Source of the DNA: Lysobacteraceae bacterium
Lineage (GTDB): Bacteria > Pseudomonadota > Gammaproteobacteria > Xanthomonadales > Xanthomonadaceae
Direction: 5' to 3'
Assembly (NCBI GenBank): GCA_004297225.1
Contig: SCUI01000013.1
Span: 186,001 to 250,000 of the forward strand
DNA length: 64,000 bases
Shown: positions 1 to 8,919 of the stretch, one piece after another
Layout: each line of letters begins with the position of its first letter
Position numbering within the stretch: the stretch's first letter is position 1
Translations under genes and position numbers: made by a program
Notes under the pieces: model-generated
Seen by the model: only the letters and a program-made list of their open reading frames with translations
Databases searched by the model: none
What the model was told of the DNA's origin: nothing

Positions 1-113
1 TCCACGGACACCAGCAGGACCGTGCGCGGGGCGGGGGTGGGAGCCGGCGCGGTGGCGCAGGCGGAGAGGACGAGCAGCAGGGCGCCGAGGCAGGCGCGGG
101 TCAGGAAATTCAT
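1..113 (-). CDS. Lipoprotein, probable phosphodiesterase/nucleotide pyrophosphatase family (N-terminus only)
   Basis: Only the first 37 or so codons are inside the window; the gene continues past the left edge. The start ATG is at 111-113. The visible peptide is a lipoprotein signal: a basic n-region, a leucine-rich core and the lipobox LSAC, so the product should be lipid-anchored. After a proline/alanine linker it reads RTVLLVSV, which resembles the beginning of type I phosphodiesterase/nucleotide pyrophosphatase domains, where the metal-binding Asp follows directly. The enzyme assignment is inferred from that short match; the lipoprotein call is firm. Confidence 0.5.
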   Translation of the reverse strand, partial: MNFLTRACLGALLLVLSACATAPAPTPAPRTVLLVSV

Positions 114-205
114 GCCCCGATCATAACGGGCGCATATGACCGTGCAGGCGTATAAGGACCCCAGCGCCACCGTCCGATGGCGCCCCTGGAAAGGGAGGTC
201 TTGCC

Positions 206-502
206 ATGAAAGCGATCATGTCCGCAGGCCTGGCGACAGCGGCACTGGTGTTGCCGGCCATGGCGTTCGCCGCCCAGCCCGAGCCGGCAGGGACGATGCA
301 GATGGCCGATGCGCGCTTCGCGCCCTACTGCCTGCGCGACACCGGTTCGGTGATCGTGGCGATGCAGAATCGCCGCGCCGAGCGCCATGCCCGCGCCACC
401 GGTACCAAACCCAAACTGCGTTGCACGGCCACCGGCGTCGCCCTGAAGGTCAACGCCGATGGCGTGCCGGTTCCGGATCAGCCGGGCTTGCGGAACCGGT
501 AG
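206..502 (+). CDS. Small exported protein of unknown function
   Basis: A 98-residue reading frame with a clear signal peptide (basic start, alanine/valine/leucine core, AFA-A cleavage-like site near residue 23) and a purine-rich ribosome binding site (GGGAGG) 8 nt before the ATG. The mature part is short, with two cysteines and several arginines, and matches no family I recognise. Its 3' end overlaps the converging methyltransferase-like gene by 25 nt, so the last residues should be treated with care. Likely periplasmic. Confidence 0.5.
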   Translation: MKAIMSAGLATAALVLPAMAFAAQPEPAGTMQMADARFAPYCLRDTGSVIVAMQNRRAERHARATGTKPKLRCTATGVALKVNADGVPVPDQPGLRNR

Positions 503-1206
503 ACGAACTGGTCGGTGTGGCCGCGCACGCTCGGGTCGAACACCTTGAGCGTATGGTCGTCGGCTTCGTTGCGCAGCACGTCGCTCTCGGCACGGTACTC
601 GAAGCCCGCGGCCTCGACCTGCTGCTTCACCACGGCCGGGTCGATGCGGTGCAGCGTCTCGGTATCACGCATGCCCGACCCCGCCTCGGCGACGTGGTCG
701 ATGACCACGTACAGGCCGCCTGGCTTGAGCATGTCGTAGACGGCCTTGTTGAGCACCGCCGGATCGGTCGGGCCCATGAACTCGTTTGGATAGTCGTGGT
801 AGTTCTGCGCGGTGAACACCACGTCCACCGACGTCGGCGCCGACAGCGCGTCCGCGGGCTGCATCAGCAATTCGGTGTTGGCCAGCGTCTGGGGCAGCGC
901 CTTGGTCTCTTCGGAATACTTCTCCATCGGCGTCGGCACGGCCAGGTAGACCTTGCCTTCAGGGCCGACGATGCCGCTGAACACGCGCGACCAGTAACCA
1001 CTGCCGGGCACCAGCTCGAGCACGGTGTCGCCGGGCTTGACCTTGGAGAACGCCATGATCTCGACGATCTGGCGGCGGGCGTCGTCTTCCGCATCGGCGG
1101 CGCGCGCCGGATCGGCGACCGCGGCGGTGACGTAATCCGGGATGTCCTGGGCGACGGCAGGGCCCCCGGCGAACAAGCCGAAGGCGAGGGCAAGGCTCCA
1201 CTTCAT
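478..1206 (-). CDS. Exported class I SAM-dependent methyltransferase-fold protein
   Basis: A 242-residue protein with a Rossmann methyltransferase core: motif I reads VLELVPGSGYW around residues 60-70, followed by the expected acidic and post-I regions and KPGGLYVVIDH near residue 160. Unusually, it begins with a convincing Sec signal peptide (MKWSLALAFGLFAGG...AVAQ), which predicts a periplasmic location where SAM is not known to be supplied. I chose the ATG at 1206 because the signal peptide starts there; an in-frame TTG lies three codons upstream. The family occurs in proteobacteria without a known substrate. It converges with the small exported protein and lies behind the regulator/membrane pair. 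Confidence 0.75.
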   Translation of the reverse strand: MKWSLALAFGLFAGGPAVAQDIPDYVTAAVADPARAADAEDDARRQIVEIMAFSKVKPGDTVLELVPGSGYWSRVFSGIVGPEGKVYLAVPTPMEKYSEETKALPQTLANTELLMQPADALSAPTSVDVVFTAQNYHDYPNEFMGPTDPAVLNKAVYDMLKPGGLYVVIDHVAEAGSGMRDTETLHRIDPAVVKQQVEAAGFEYRAESDVLRNEADDHTLKVFDPSVRGHTDQFVYRFRKPG

Positions 1207-1251
1207 GGCACGCAACCTCGAGCGGAAAGGGACGCCAAATCTAGCGCGTTC

Positions 1252-1632
1252 CTAACCCTCCCGCACCCGCTGGATCAACGCCTCCATGTGGCCCAGGTAG
1301 GCGTTCAGCGCCTTGCGCCCGGCGGGGGTGAGCCGGTATGCCGTGTGCGGCACTCGCTCGACGAAGGTCTTCTCGCAGGCCACGAACCCGGCCTCCTCGA
1401 GTTTGCGCGCATGCACGCTGAGGTTGCCGTCGGTGATGTCGAGCAGGGTCTTGAGCTCGTTGAAGCTGAGCGCCTCGGCGCCGGCCAGCGCGCTGACGAT
1501 CGCCAGCCGCACGCGCTCGTGGATCAGCTTGTCGAGGTCGACCGCGGACCCCGCCTTCGCCTTCTTCTTCCGGGGGGTGGCGACGCTGGCCACCTTCGCG
1601 TCCTCGTCGTCCAGGCGGGCGGGCCTAGCCAC
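1252..1632 (-). CDS. Winged-helix transcriptional regulator (HTH_34/ArsR-like)
   Basis: A 126-residue protein with a lysine-rich N-terminal tail and a winged helix-turn-helix (about residues 33-120). The recognition region reads LLDITDGNLSVHARKLEEAGF, typical of the small regulators that follow a gene for a membrane partner. The start is a GTG at 1632, overlapping the end of the upstream membrane-protein gene by 8 nt, so the two are translationally coupled. In related loci the regulator controls its own membrane partner; that role is inferred here. Confidence 0.85.
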   Translation of the reverse strand: MARPARLDDEDAKVASVATPRKKKAKAGSAVDLDKLIHERVRLAIVSALAGAEALSFNELKTLLDITDGNLSVHARKLEEAGFVACEKTFVERVPHTAYRLTPAGRKALNAYLGHMEALIQRVREG

Positions 1633-2236
1633 CGTGGCGCCTCGCGATCAGCGCACCGAAGCCCAGGTGCAGGCCGCCGAAGCCGAGCGCCATCCATGCG
1701 TCCGCCCACGCGGCCGGCGTGGCCAGCGCCAACGTGCCGATCCACATGAAGCCGATGCCCATCAGCGGCACCGCGCCCACCGAGAACGTGCCGGCGGAAA
1801 TGACCGCCGCGCCGTAGCAGAGCATCCACAGCCCCGGCAGCACCGCGGTCGAGTTGTCCGGGAACAGGGCGACGGTGAGCGCCACCGCCGCGCCGACCGG
1901 CGGCAGGAAGCTCATCAGGAACTTGCGTCCCGGGCCGGTGGCCAGCGGCGCACCGAAGCGGCGCGACTTGATCGCGAGCGTGGCCGCGGCGATCGCGCCG
2001 GCCACGGCCGCGGTCGCCAGCCACACCGCCAGCCAGCGCTGCGGCGTCGGCTGCTGCGAGGCGACCCAGGCGGCGGGCAGGGCGATCGCGCCGATCGCCA
2101 CGCCGCCCCAGCCGGGCACCGCAGTGAAGGACCCGCTGCGCTCCATCGTCTTGCGGATGAAGCGCAGGTCGTCCATGGCCCGCTCGTGCAGCGACACGGG
2201 GGATTCGGTTCGGTCCAGCCGGAGGGGTCTGCTCAT
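1625..2236 (-). CDS. Multi-pass membrane protein paired with the regulator
   Basis: A 203-residue protein with a roughly 35-residue cytoplasmic head (DLRFIRKTMERSG) and four to five hydrophobic segments from residue 45 to the end. The head-plus-helices plan is common to proteins encoded next to HTH_34 regulators in proteobacteria, with no defined activity. Its stop overlaps the GTG of the regulator gene. No catalytic motif is visible. Confidence 0.7.
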   Translation of the reverse strand: MSRPLRLDRTESPVSLHERAMDDLRFIRKTMERSGSFTAVPGWGGVAIGAIALPAAWVASQQPTPQRWLAVWLATAAVAGAIAAATLAIKSRRFGAPLATGPGRKFLMSFLPPVGAAVALTVALFPDNSTAVLPGLWMLCYGAAVISAGTFSVGAVPLMGIGFMWIGTLALATPAAWADAWMALGFGGLHLGFGALIARRHGG

Positions 2237-2298
2237 GCCGCGAATCTAGGCTTGCCCGGGGACATCGTCAAGCACTTTGCATCACAAACCAATCCCCC

Positions 2299-2325
2299 TT
2301 GTGGGAGCGGCGCAAGCCGCGACAG
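2299..2325. repeat. REP-type palindromic repeat
   Basis: The stretch contains GTGGGAGCGGCGCAAGCCGC, with the stem GCGGC-gcaa-GCCGC. This form is dispersed in many copies in pseudomonad and xanthomonad genomes. It lies between the divergent membrane-protein gene and the NTF2-like gene. Only one clear copy of this type is in the window, so the family assignment rests on the known consensus. Confidence 0.6.
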
Positions 2326-2361
2326 CATGTTCGCCTCGCCCTCCAACCCCAGGCCAACCCC

Positions 2362-2874
2362 ATGCGCCTCCCCATCCTCCTCCTCGCCACCCTCACCCTC
2401 GCACCTCCCGCGTTCGCCGCCACCCCCGACGAATGCGCCGTCTGGACCCGCGAACTCTCCTTCGCCCAGTCCGTCGCCGACCACGACGCCGCCGCGTTCG
2501 CCGAACACCTGCTGCCGGACTCCACCTTCATCGGCGGCAACGGCCAGCCCACCAGCGGGCGCGAGGCCATCGCCGCGGAATGGGCCGGCCTGATCGCCGG
2601 CACCGGCGCGGTGCTGCAGTGGTATCCGGACGCGGTGCACCTCGCCGCGGACGGCCGCGTCGCGTTGTCGCGCGGGCCGTACTGGATGCAGTTCACCAGC
2701 AAGGACGGGCAGGTGCGGCGCCTCGCCGGCCGCTTCATTTCCACCTGGCTGCGCGGCGACGACGGCAGCTGGCACGTCGCCTTCGACGGCGGTGGCGGCA
2801 ACGTGCCCAAGCCGATCAGCGCCGAGGAAGCAGAGGCGCTGGCGGCCGCGCGCAAGGCCTGCGTCCCGGACTGA
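2362..2874 (+). CDS. Exported NTF2-like (DUF4440/SnoaL-type) protein
   Basis: A 170-residue protein. The start ATG at 2362 places a signal peptide ([20 protein letters not shown]) at the N-terminus; a longer in-frame start at 2299 would run through the palindromic repeat and is less likely. The body has the NTF2-like cone-fold pattern: an initial helix with [17 protein letters not shown], then strands with [12 protein letters not shown] and [20 protein letters not shown]. Such proteins bind or transform small hydrophobic ligands; the substrate is unknown. Probably periplasmic. Confidence 0.75.
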   Translation: MRLPILLLATLTLAPPAFAATPDECAVWTRELSFAQSVADHDAAAFAEHLLPDSTFIGGNGQPTSGREAIAAEWAGLIAGTGAVLQWYPDAVHLAADGRVALSRGPYWMQFTSKDGQVRRLAGRFISTWLRGDDGSWHVAFDGGGGNVPKPISAEEAEALAAARKACVPD

Positions 2875-2927
2875 CGCGCGCGCACGGGTGCAATAATCGC
2901 GGTATTGCCTGCAGGAGCCGCGACGAA

Positions 2928-4592
2928 ATGCCCACCCGCAAAGACCCCAGCCGCCATATCCGCGCCCCGCGCGGCGCCACGCTCACCTGCAAATCGTGGC
3001 TGACCGAAGCCCCGTTCCGGATGCTCCAGAACAACCTGGACCCGGAAGTGGCCGAGAACCCGGCGGAACTGGTGGTCTACGGCGGCATCGGCCGCGCCGC
3101 GCGCAACTGGGAGTGCTACGACGCGATCATCGAGTCGCTGAAGACGCTGGGCGACGACGAGACCCTGCTGGTGCAATCGGGCAAGCCGGTCGGCATCTTC
3201 CCCACCCACGCCGACGCCCCGCGCGTGCTGATCGCCAACTCCAACCTGGTGCCGCACTGGGCCACCTGGGAGCACTTCAACGAGCTCGATGCCAAGGGTC
3301 TGATGATGTACGGCCAGATGACGGCCGGCTCGTGGATCTACATCGGCTCGCAGGGGATCGTGCAGGGGACGTACGAGACGTTCGTGGAGATGGGGCGGCA
3401 GCATTACGGCGGCGATTTGAGCGGGAAGTGGATCCTGACGGCCGGGCTGGGCGGGATGGGTGGAGCGCAGCCGCTGGCGGCATCGCTGGCGGGCGCGTGC
3501 TCGCTGAACATCGAGTGCCAGCAGTCGCGGATCGACATGCGGCTGAAGACGCGCTACGTGGACGAGCAGGCGAGCGATCTCGACGATGCGCTGGCGCGCA
3601 TCGCGAATTACACGAAGGCAGGGCAGGCGAAGTCGATCGCGCTGCTGGGCAATGCGGCGGAAGTGCTGCCGGAACTCGTGCGCCTCGGCGTGCGGCCGGA
3701 TGCGGTGACCGACCAGACCTCGGCGCACGACCCGGTGCACGGCTACCTGCCGATCGGCTGGACGGTGGAGCAGTGGCTTGCCGCGCAGGAGATCGATCCG
3801 CAGCACGTGCGCGACGAGGCGAAGCGGTCCATGCGCGTGCACGTCGAAGCGATGCTGGCGTTCCAGAAGATGGGTGTGCCGGTGTTCGACTACGGCAACA
3901 ACATTCGGCAGATGGCCTTTGACGAAGGCTGCAAGAACGCGTTCGACTTCCCGGGCTTCGTGCCGGCCTATGTTCGGCCGCTGTTCTGTCGGGGCATCGG
4001 TCCGTTCCGGTGGGTGGCGTTGTCTGGTGATCCCGAGGACATCTACAAGACCGATGCCAAGGTCAAGGAACTGATCCCCGATGATCCCCACCTGCACCGC
4101 TGGCTGGACATGGCGCGCGAGCGGATTTCGTTCCAGGGGCTACCGGCGCGGATCTGCTGGGTGGGGCTGGGGCAGCGGGACAAGCTGGGGCTGGCGTTCA
4201 ACGAAATGGTTCGGAACGGGGAGTTGAAGGCTCCGGTGGTGATCGGGCGAGATCACCTGGACTCGGGGAGCGTGGCTTCGCCGAACCGAGAGACCGAGGC
4301 GATGAAGGATGGATCCGATGCGGTTTCGGACTGGCCGCTGTTGAACGCGATGCTCAACGTGGCCGGTGGGGCCACGTGGGTTTCGTTACACCATGGCGGG
4401 GGCGTGGGGATGGGGTATTCGCAGCACTCGGGGGTGGTGATCGTGTGCGATGGCACGCCGGAGGCTGACAAGCGGATTGCGCGGGTGCTTTGGAATGATC
4501 CGGGGACCGGGGTGATGCGGCATGCGGATGCCGGCTACGCCATTGCCCAAAAATGTGCGGGGGAAATGGGCCTAAAGATTCCAATGCTTTAG
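2928..4592 (+). CDS. hutU: Urocanate hydratase
   Basis: Urocanase converts urocanate to 4-imidazolone-5-propanoate in histidine degradation using tightly bound NAD+. The 554-residue product is full length for the family. Hallmarks: [10 protein letters not shown] near residue 354, ARICWVGLG with the catalytic-type cysteine at residue 410, and the C-terminal [15 protein letters not shown] block. The ATG at 2928 follows a GCAGGAG ribosome site. No hutH, hutI, hutG or hutC lies beside it: upstream is the NTF2-like gene and 35 nt downstream begins the restriction-modification operon. The intact C-terminus (KIPML) shows the island did not cut into the gene. Confidence 0.97.
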   Translation: MPTRKDPSRHIRAPRGATLTCKSWLTEAPFRMLQNNLDPEVAENPAELVVYGGIGRAARNWECYDAIIESLKTLGDDETLLVQSGKPVGIFPTHADAPRVLIANSNLVPHWATWEHFNELDAKGLMMYGQMTAGSWIYIGSQGIVQGTYETFVEMGRQHYGGDLSGKWILTAGLGGMGGAQPLAASLAGACSLNIECQQSRIDMRLKTRYVDEQASDLDDALARIANYTKAGQAKSIALLGNAAEVLPELVRLGVRPDAVTDQTSAHDPVHGYLPIGWTVEQWLAAQEIDPQHVRDEAKRSMRVHVEAMLAFQKMGVPVFDYGNNIRQMAFDEGCKNAFDFPGFVPAYVRPLFCRGIGPFRWVALSGDPEDIYKTDAKVKELIPDDPHLHRWLDMARERISFQGLPARICWVGLGQRDKLGLAFNEMVRNGELKAPVVIGRDHLDSGSVASPNRETEAMKDGSDAVSDWPLLNAMLNVAGGATWVSLHHGGGVGMGYSQHSGVVIVCDGTPEADKRIARVLWNDPGTGVMRHADAGYAIAQKCAGEMGLKIPML

Positions 4593-4627
4593 GCTACTCG
4601 AGGGGACGCTCGGTGGCTGGGGAATCT

Positions 4628-7600
4628 ATGCGAGTAAGGGAATCCACGATCGAGCAAGAGTTGATCGAAAAGCTCGGCGAGCTCAAGTACACGCTGCGCC
4701 CGGACATCCGCGATCGCGCGGCTCTTGAAGCCAATTTCCGAAACCATTTCGAGGGGCTCAACCGGGTCACTCTGACTGATGCCGAGTTCAGGCGCTTGCT
4801 CGAAGAAATCGTCACGCCAGACGTCTTTGCGGCCGCCCACACCCTGCGCCACCGCAACGCCTTCACCCGCGACGACGGCACGCCGCTCAACTACACCCTG
4901 GTCAATACCAATGACTGGTGCAAGAACGCCTTCGAGGTGGCCAGCCAGCTGCGGATCAACACCGATTACAGTCACCATCGCTTCGACGTGGTGCTGCTGA
5001 TCAACGGTGTACCCGTTGTCCAGATCGAGCTGAAGACCCTCGGCATCAACCCCCGCCGCGCGATGGAGCAGATCGTCCAGTACAAGGCCGACATCGGCAA
5101 CGGCTATGCCCGCACGCTGCTTTGCTTCATCCAGTTGTTCGTTGTCAGCAACCGCGACCGCACCTATTACTTCGCCAACAACAACGCCCGCCACTTCGCC
5201 TTCGACGCGAAGGAGCAGTTCCTGCCGGTGTACGAGTACGCCGCGCCGGACAACCGCAAGATTACCGGCCTGGATGCCTTCGCCGATGCCTTCCTCGCCA
5301 AGTGCACGCTGGGCCACATGATCAGCCGCTACATGGTGCTGGTGCAGGGTGAGCAGAAGCTGCTGATGATGCGGCCATACCAGATCTACGCGGTCAAGAA
5401 CATCGTCGAGTGCATCGACCGGAACCTCGGCAACGGATACGTCTGGCACACCACCGGCTCGGGTAAGACACTGACCAGCTTCAAGGCGTCCACCCTGCTC
5501 AAGCACAACCCGGAGGTCGCCAAGTGCCTGTTCGTGGTGGACCGCAAGGACCTGGACCGGCAGACCCGCGAGGAATTCAATCGCTTCCAGCCCGGGTGCG
5601 TTGAGGAGAACACCAACACCGGCGCGCTGGTCCGGCGCATGCTGTCCGAGGATGCCGCCGACAAGGTGATCGTCTGCACCATCCAGAAGCTGGGCATGGC
5701 GCTGGATGAATCCAGCACCCGCAACCGTGGCCGAGAGAAGCGCGGGCTGGCCAGCCATGCCGAGGAGCTCGCCGCACTGCGCGAGAAGCGCATCGTCTTC
5801 ATCTTCGACGAATGCCATCGCAGCCAGTTCGGCGACAATCACCAGGCCATCCGCGAGTTCTTCCCCAAGGCCCAGCTGTTCGGCTTCACCGGCACGCCTA
5901 TCTTCGATGCCAACGCTAGCTACAAGCGCATCGAGGGCGAGGAGCAGACCCTCAGGACCACCGAGGACCTGTTCCAGCAGTCCCTGCACGAATACACCAT
6001 TACCCACGCCATCGACGACCGGAACGTCCTGCGATTCCACGTCGACTACTTCAAGCCGGACGGCAAGCACCCCGTCAAACCCGGCGAAACCTTGGCCAAG
6101 CGCGCCGTGGTCGAGGCCATCCTGGCCCGCCACGACACCGCCACCGCGCAGCGCCGCTTCAATGCCTTGCTGGCCACGGCGTCTATCAACGACGCCATCG
6201 AGTACCACGCGCTGTTCCAGACCGTGCAGGCCGAGAAGTCCGCCGCCGACCCGGGCTACCGGCCGCTTGCCGTGGCTGCCGTGTTCTCCCCACCGGGCGA
6301 CGTCAGCGCCGATGTGCGTCAGCTGCAGGAAGACCTGCCGCAGGAACAGGAAGACAACAGGAAGGATCCGGAAGGCAAGAAGGCCGCGCTGACCGCCATC
6401 ATCGCCGATTACAACGCGCGCTTCGGCACCAACCACCGCATCGCCGAGTTCGACGCTTACTATCAGGACGTGCAGCAGCGCATCAAGAGCCAGCAGTTCC
6501 CCAATGCCGACCTGCCGATGAAGGGCGCGGAAAAGGTCGACATCACCATCGTCGTGGACATGCTGTTGACCGGCTTCGACAGCAAGTACCTCAATACGCT
6601 GTACGTGGACAAGAACCTCAAGCACCACGGGCTGATCCAGGCCTTCAGCCGCACCAACCGCGTCCTCAACGATTCCAAGCCCTACGGCAACATCCTCGAC
6701 TTCCGCGGCCAGCAGGCGGCGGTGGATGCGGCCATCGCGCTGTTCTCCGGCGTTAAAGCCGAGCAGGCGCGCACCATCTGGCTGGTGGACCCGGCACCGG
6801 TGATGATCGACAAGCTGCAGGATGCCCGCGACCAGCTCGCCACCTTCCTGCAATCCCAGGGCCTGACCGGCGCGCCCGACGACATTGCCAACCTCAAGGG
6901 CGATGCGGCCCGCGCCGGCTTCGTCGAGCACTTCAAGCAGGTGCAGAAGCTGAAAGTGCAGCTGGACCAGTACACCGACCTCACGCCCGAACAGGCGCAG
7001 CAGATCGAGCAGGTGCTGTCTACGGACGAGCACAACGCCTTCCGCGGCGCATATCTCGAAACTGCGCAGCGCCTGCGCGCCCAGCAGGGCAAGGGCAAGG
7101 ACAAGGGCGGCGAGGAAAGCGAGGTCGACCAGCTCGACTTCGAGTTCGTGCTGTTCGCCTCCGCCACCATCGATTACGACTACATCATGAAGCTGGCCGC
7201 CGACATCTCCATGCAGCCGGCCGGCAAGGCCAGCATGAGCCGCGAGGAGCTGGCCAGCCTGATCGCGGGCGACGCCAAGTTCATCGGAGAACGCGAGGAC
7301 ATCACGGAGTACGTCCGCGGCCTGAAGGCCGGAGCAGGGCTGGACGAGGCCGCCATCCGCGCCGGTTACGAGACGTTCAAGAAGGAGAAGGCCGCCCGCG
7401 AAATGGCCGCGATAGCCGGCCATCACGGCCTGGCGGTGGAAGCGCTTGGTGCCTTTCTCGACGCCGTGCTGGCCCGCCGCATCTTCGACGGCGACGCGCT
7501 GACCGAATTGCTCAGTCCCCTGGAACTAGGGTGGAAGGCACGGGCGCAGAAGGAAGGCGAGTTGATGGCCGAGCTGGCGCCGCTGTTGCGCAAGCGCGCT

Positions 7601-7648
7601 GGTGGCCGCGAGATTGCCGGGCTGAAGGCTTACGAGGACGCGCGGTGA
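4628..7648 (+). CDS. hsdR: Type I restriction enzyme R subunit (HsdR)
   Basis: A 1006-residue ATP-driven translocase/endonuclease of a type I restriction-modification complex. The N-terminal nuclease domain shows D120 and QIELK (E134, K136), the PD-(D/E)xK catalytic set. The superfamily 2 motor has Walker A TTGSGKT (275-281), DECH (394-397), TGTP (421-424) and QAFSRTNR (motif VI). The C-terminal region should bind the methylase. I start at the ATG at 4628, after a GGGGA ribosome site, rather than an earlier in-frame ATG inside hutU. It opens the operon, only 35 nt after hutU, so part of its transcription may come from the hut promoter. Its stop overlaps the hsdS start. Confidence 0.96.
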   Translation: MRVRESTIEQELIEKLGELKYTLRPDIRDRAALEANFRNHFEGLNRVTLTDAEFRRLLEEIVTPDVFAAAHTLRHRNAFTRDDGTPLNYTLVNTNDWCKNAFEVASQLRINTDYSHHRFDVVLLINGVPVVQIELKTLGINPRRAMEQIVQYKADIGNGYARTLLCFIQLFVVSNRDRTYYFANNNARHFAFDAKEQFLPVYEYAAPDNRKITGLDAFADAFLAKCTLGHMISRYMVLVQGEQKLLMMRPYQIYAVKNIVECIDRNLGNGYVWHTTGSGKTLTSFKASTLLKHNPEVAKCLFVVDRKDLDRQTREEFNRFQPGCVEENTNTGALVRRMLSEDAADKVIVCTIQKLGMALDESSTRNRGREKRGLASHAEELAALREKRIVFIFDECHRSQFGDNHQAIREFFPKAQLFGFTGTPIFDANASYKRIEGEEQTLRTTEDLFQQSLHEYTITHAIDDRNVLRFHVDYFKPDGKHPVKPGETLAKRAVVEAILARHDTATAQRRFNALLATASINDAIEYHALFQTVQAEKSAADPGYRPLAVAAVFSPPGDVSADVRQLQEDLPQEQEDNRKDPEGKKAALTAIIADYNARFGTNHRIAEFDAYYQDVQQRIKSQQFPNADLPMKGAEKVDITIVVDMLLTGFDSKYLNTLYVDKNLKHHGLIQAFSRTNRVLNDSKPYGNILDFRGQQAAVDAAIALFSGVKAEQARTIWLVDPAPVMIDKLQDARDQLATFLQSQGLTGAPDDIANLKGDAARAGFVEHFKQVQKLKVQLDQYTDLTPEQAQQIEQVLSTDEHNAFRGAYLETAQRLRAQQGKGKDKGGEESEVDQLDFEFVLFASATIDYDYIMKLAADISMQPAGKASMSREELASLIAGDAKFIGEREDITEYVRGLKAGAGLDEAAIRAGYETFKKEKAAREMAAIAGHHGLAVEALGAFLDAVLARRIFDGDALTELLSPLELGWKARAQKEGELMAELAPLLRKRAGGREIAGLKAYEDAR

Positions 7649-8919
7649 TGGCGAAGCAGGGCACGAAGATGGTAACGCCGAGGCTGCGATTCCCTGAGTT
7701 TCGGGATGCTGGTGCTTGGACGAGCGCTGCCTTAGGAACGATCACGTGTTTGGTCACAGAGCGGGTTGGCTCTACCGAGTGTGTTCCCTACACCGTCACC
7801 TCTGGGCTGGGGTTAGTCAGTCAGCAAGAAAAGCTTGGTCGTACGATAGCCGGGCAGTCGTTGAAGAACTACCTAGTTCTTCAGCAAGAGGACTTTGCAT
7901 ACAACAAGAGTGCGACGAAAGCGTATCCGCAGGGCTACATCGCTCGCTACGACGGGAGCGACCGCGCCGCTGTCCCCAATAGCATCTTTACGTGCTTCAG
8001 GATCAAAGACGGCGATGTTCATCCGATTTTTCTAGAGAATCTGTTTGTCTCCAATCTCCATGGTGATTGGCTGCGTGGTCGGATTGCAGTGGGGGCGCGT
8101 GCGCATGGCTCACTGAATGTGAGCGATAACGATCTAATGGCGCTTCCCATACCATTGCCTCCCGTCGAATGTCGGCGTGAAGAGCAACAAAAAATAGCCG
8201 ACTGCTTGACGTCGCTGGACGAGGTGATTGCCGCGCAGGGGCGCAAGGTGGAGGCGTTGAAGGCGCACAAGCGCGGACTGATGCAGCAGCTCTTCCCCCA
8301 CGAAGGCGAAACCCGCCCCCGCCTCCGCTTCCCCGAGTTCCGCAACGCGCCGGAGTGGAGGGCGACCTCGGTGGGCGCTTGGAGTAAATCGTTTAGCGGC
8401 GGCACTCCGGCGACCACAAGAAGTGACTACTATGGAGGGGCGATTCCGTTTATTCGGTCCGCAGAGATCGAAAGCGAAAAAATCGAACTTTCTCTGACGG
8501 AGACCGGCCTCAAAGCTTCTTCAGCCAAGCTCGTCGAGAGAGGCGATGTGCTGTTGGCATTGTACGGGGCCAACAGCGGTGACGTGGCACTCGCGCGAAC
8601 GTCAGGCGCCATCAACCAAGCGATTCTTTGCATCCGTCCTCACGGGAGTAGGCCGTTTCTTTACCACTACTTGACCGCCCTGCAGCCATGGCTGGTGGCG
8701 ACATACCTTCAGGGTGGGCAGGGCAATCTCTCCGGTGAGATCGTCAAGTCTGTCGGAATTCTTGTGCCGTCGAATGAGGAACAGCAGCGCGTCGCCGTCT
8801 GCCTGACTTCCCTTGACGCCCGTATCAACGCAGAAACCGATCGCCTCGCCAGCCTCAAGACCCACAAGCAGGGATTGATGCAGCAGCTGTTCCCCGCGCC
8901 GGAGGCATTGAGCGCGTGA
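7648..8919 (+). CDS. hsdS: Type I restriction enzyme specificity subunit (HsdS)
   Basis: A 423-residue DNA-recognition subunit with two target recognition domains (about residues 11-180 and 223-375). Each opens with PRLRFPEFR and is closed by a helical spacer ending in GLMQQLFP (residues 183-217 and 381-416). Each domain reads one half of a bipartite target. The start ATG overlaps the hsdR stop (TGATG). The recognition domains are visibly less GC-rich than flanking genes, as expected for exchanged domains. The repeated borders could allow domain swapping with another hsdS. Target sequence cannot be deduced from the sequence. Confidence 0.96.
   Translation: MAKQGTKMVTPRLRFPEFRDAGAWTSAALGTITCLVTERVGSTECVPYTVTSGLGLVSQQEKLGRTIAGQSLKNYLVLQQEDFAYNKSATKAYPQGYIARYDGSDRAAVPNSIFTCFRIKDGDVHPIFLENLFVSNLHGDWLRGRIAVGARAHGSLNVSDNDLMALPIPLPPVECRREEQQKIADCLTSLDEVIAAQGRKVEALKAHKRGLMQQLFPHEGETRPRLRFPEFRNAPEWRATSVGAWSKSFSGGTPATTRSDYYGGAIPFIRSAEIESEKIELSLTETGLKASSAKLVERGDVLLALYGANSGDVALARTSGAINQAILCIRPHGSRPFLYHYLTALQPWLVATYLQGGQGNLSGEIVKSVGILVPSNEEQQRVAVCLTSLDARINAETDRLASLKTHKQGLMQQLFPAPEALSA

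Noticed and set aside
136-1749. Plus-strand open frame of 537 codons at the left end
   Set aside because: It crosses two minus-strand genes with recognisable folds and shows no family pattern.
4589-7426. Minus-strand open frame of 945 codons opposite hsdR
   Set aside because: hsdR carries all catalytic motifs; the opposite frame is low-complexity and unsupported.
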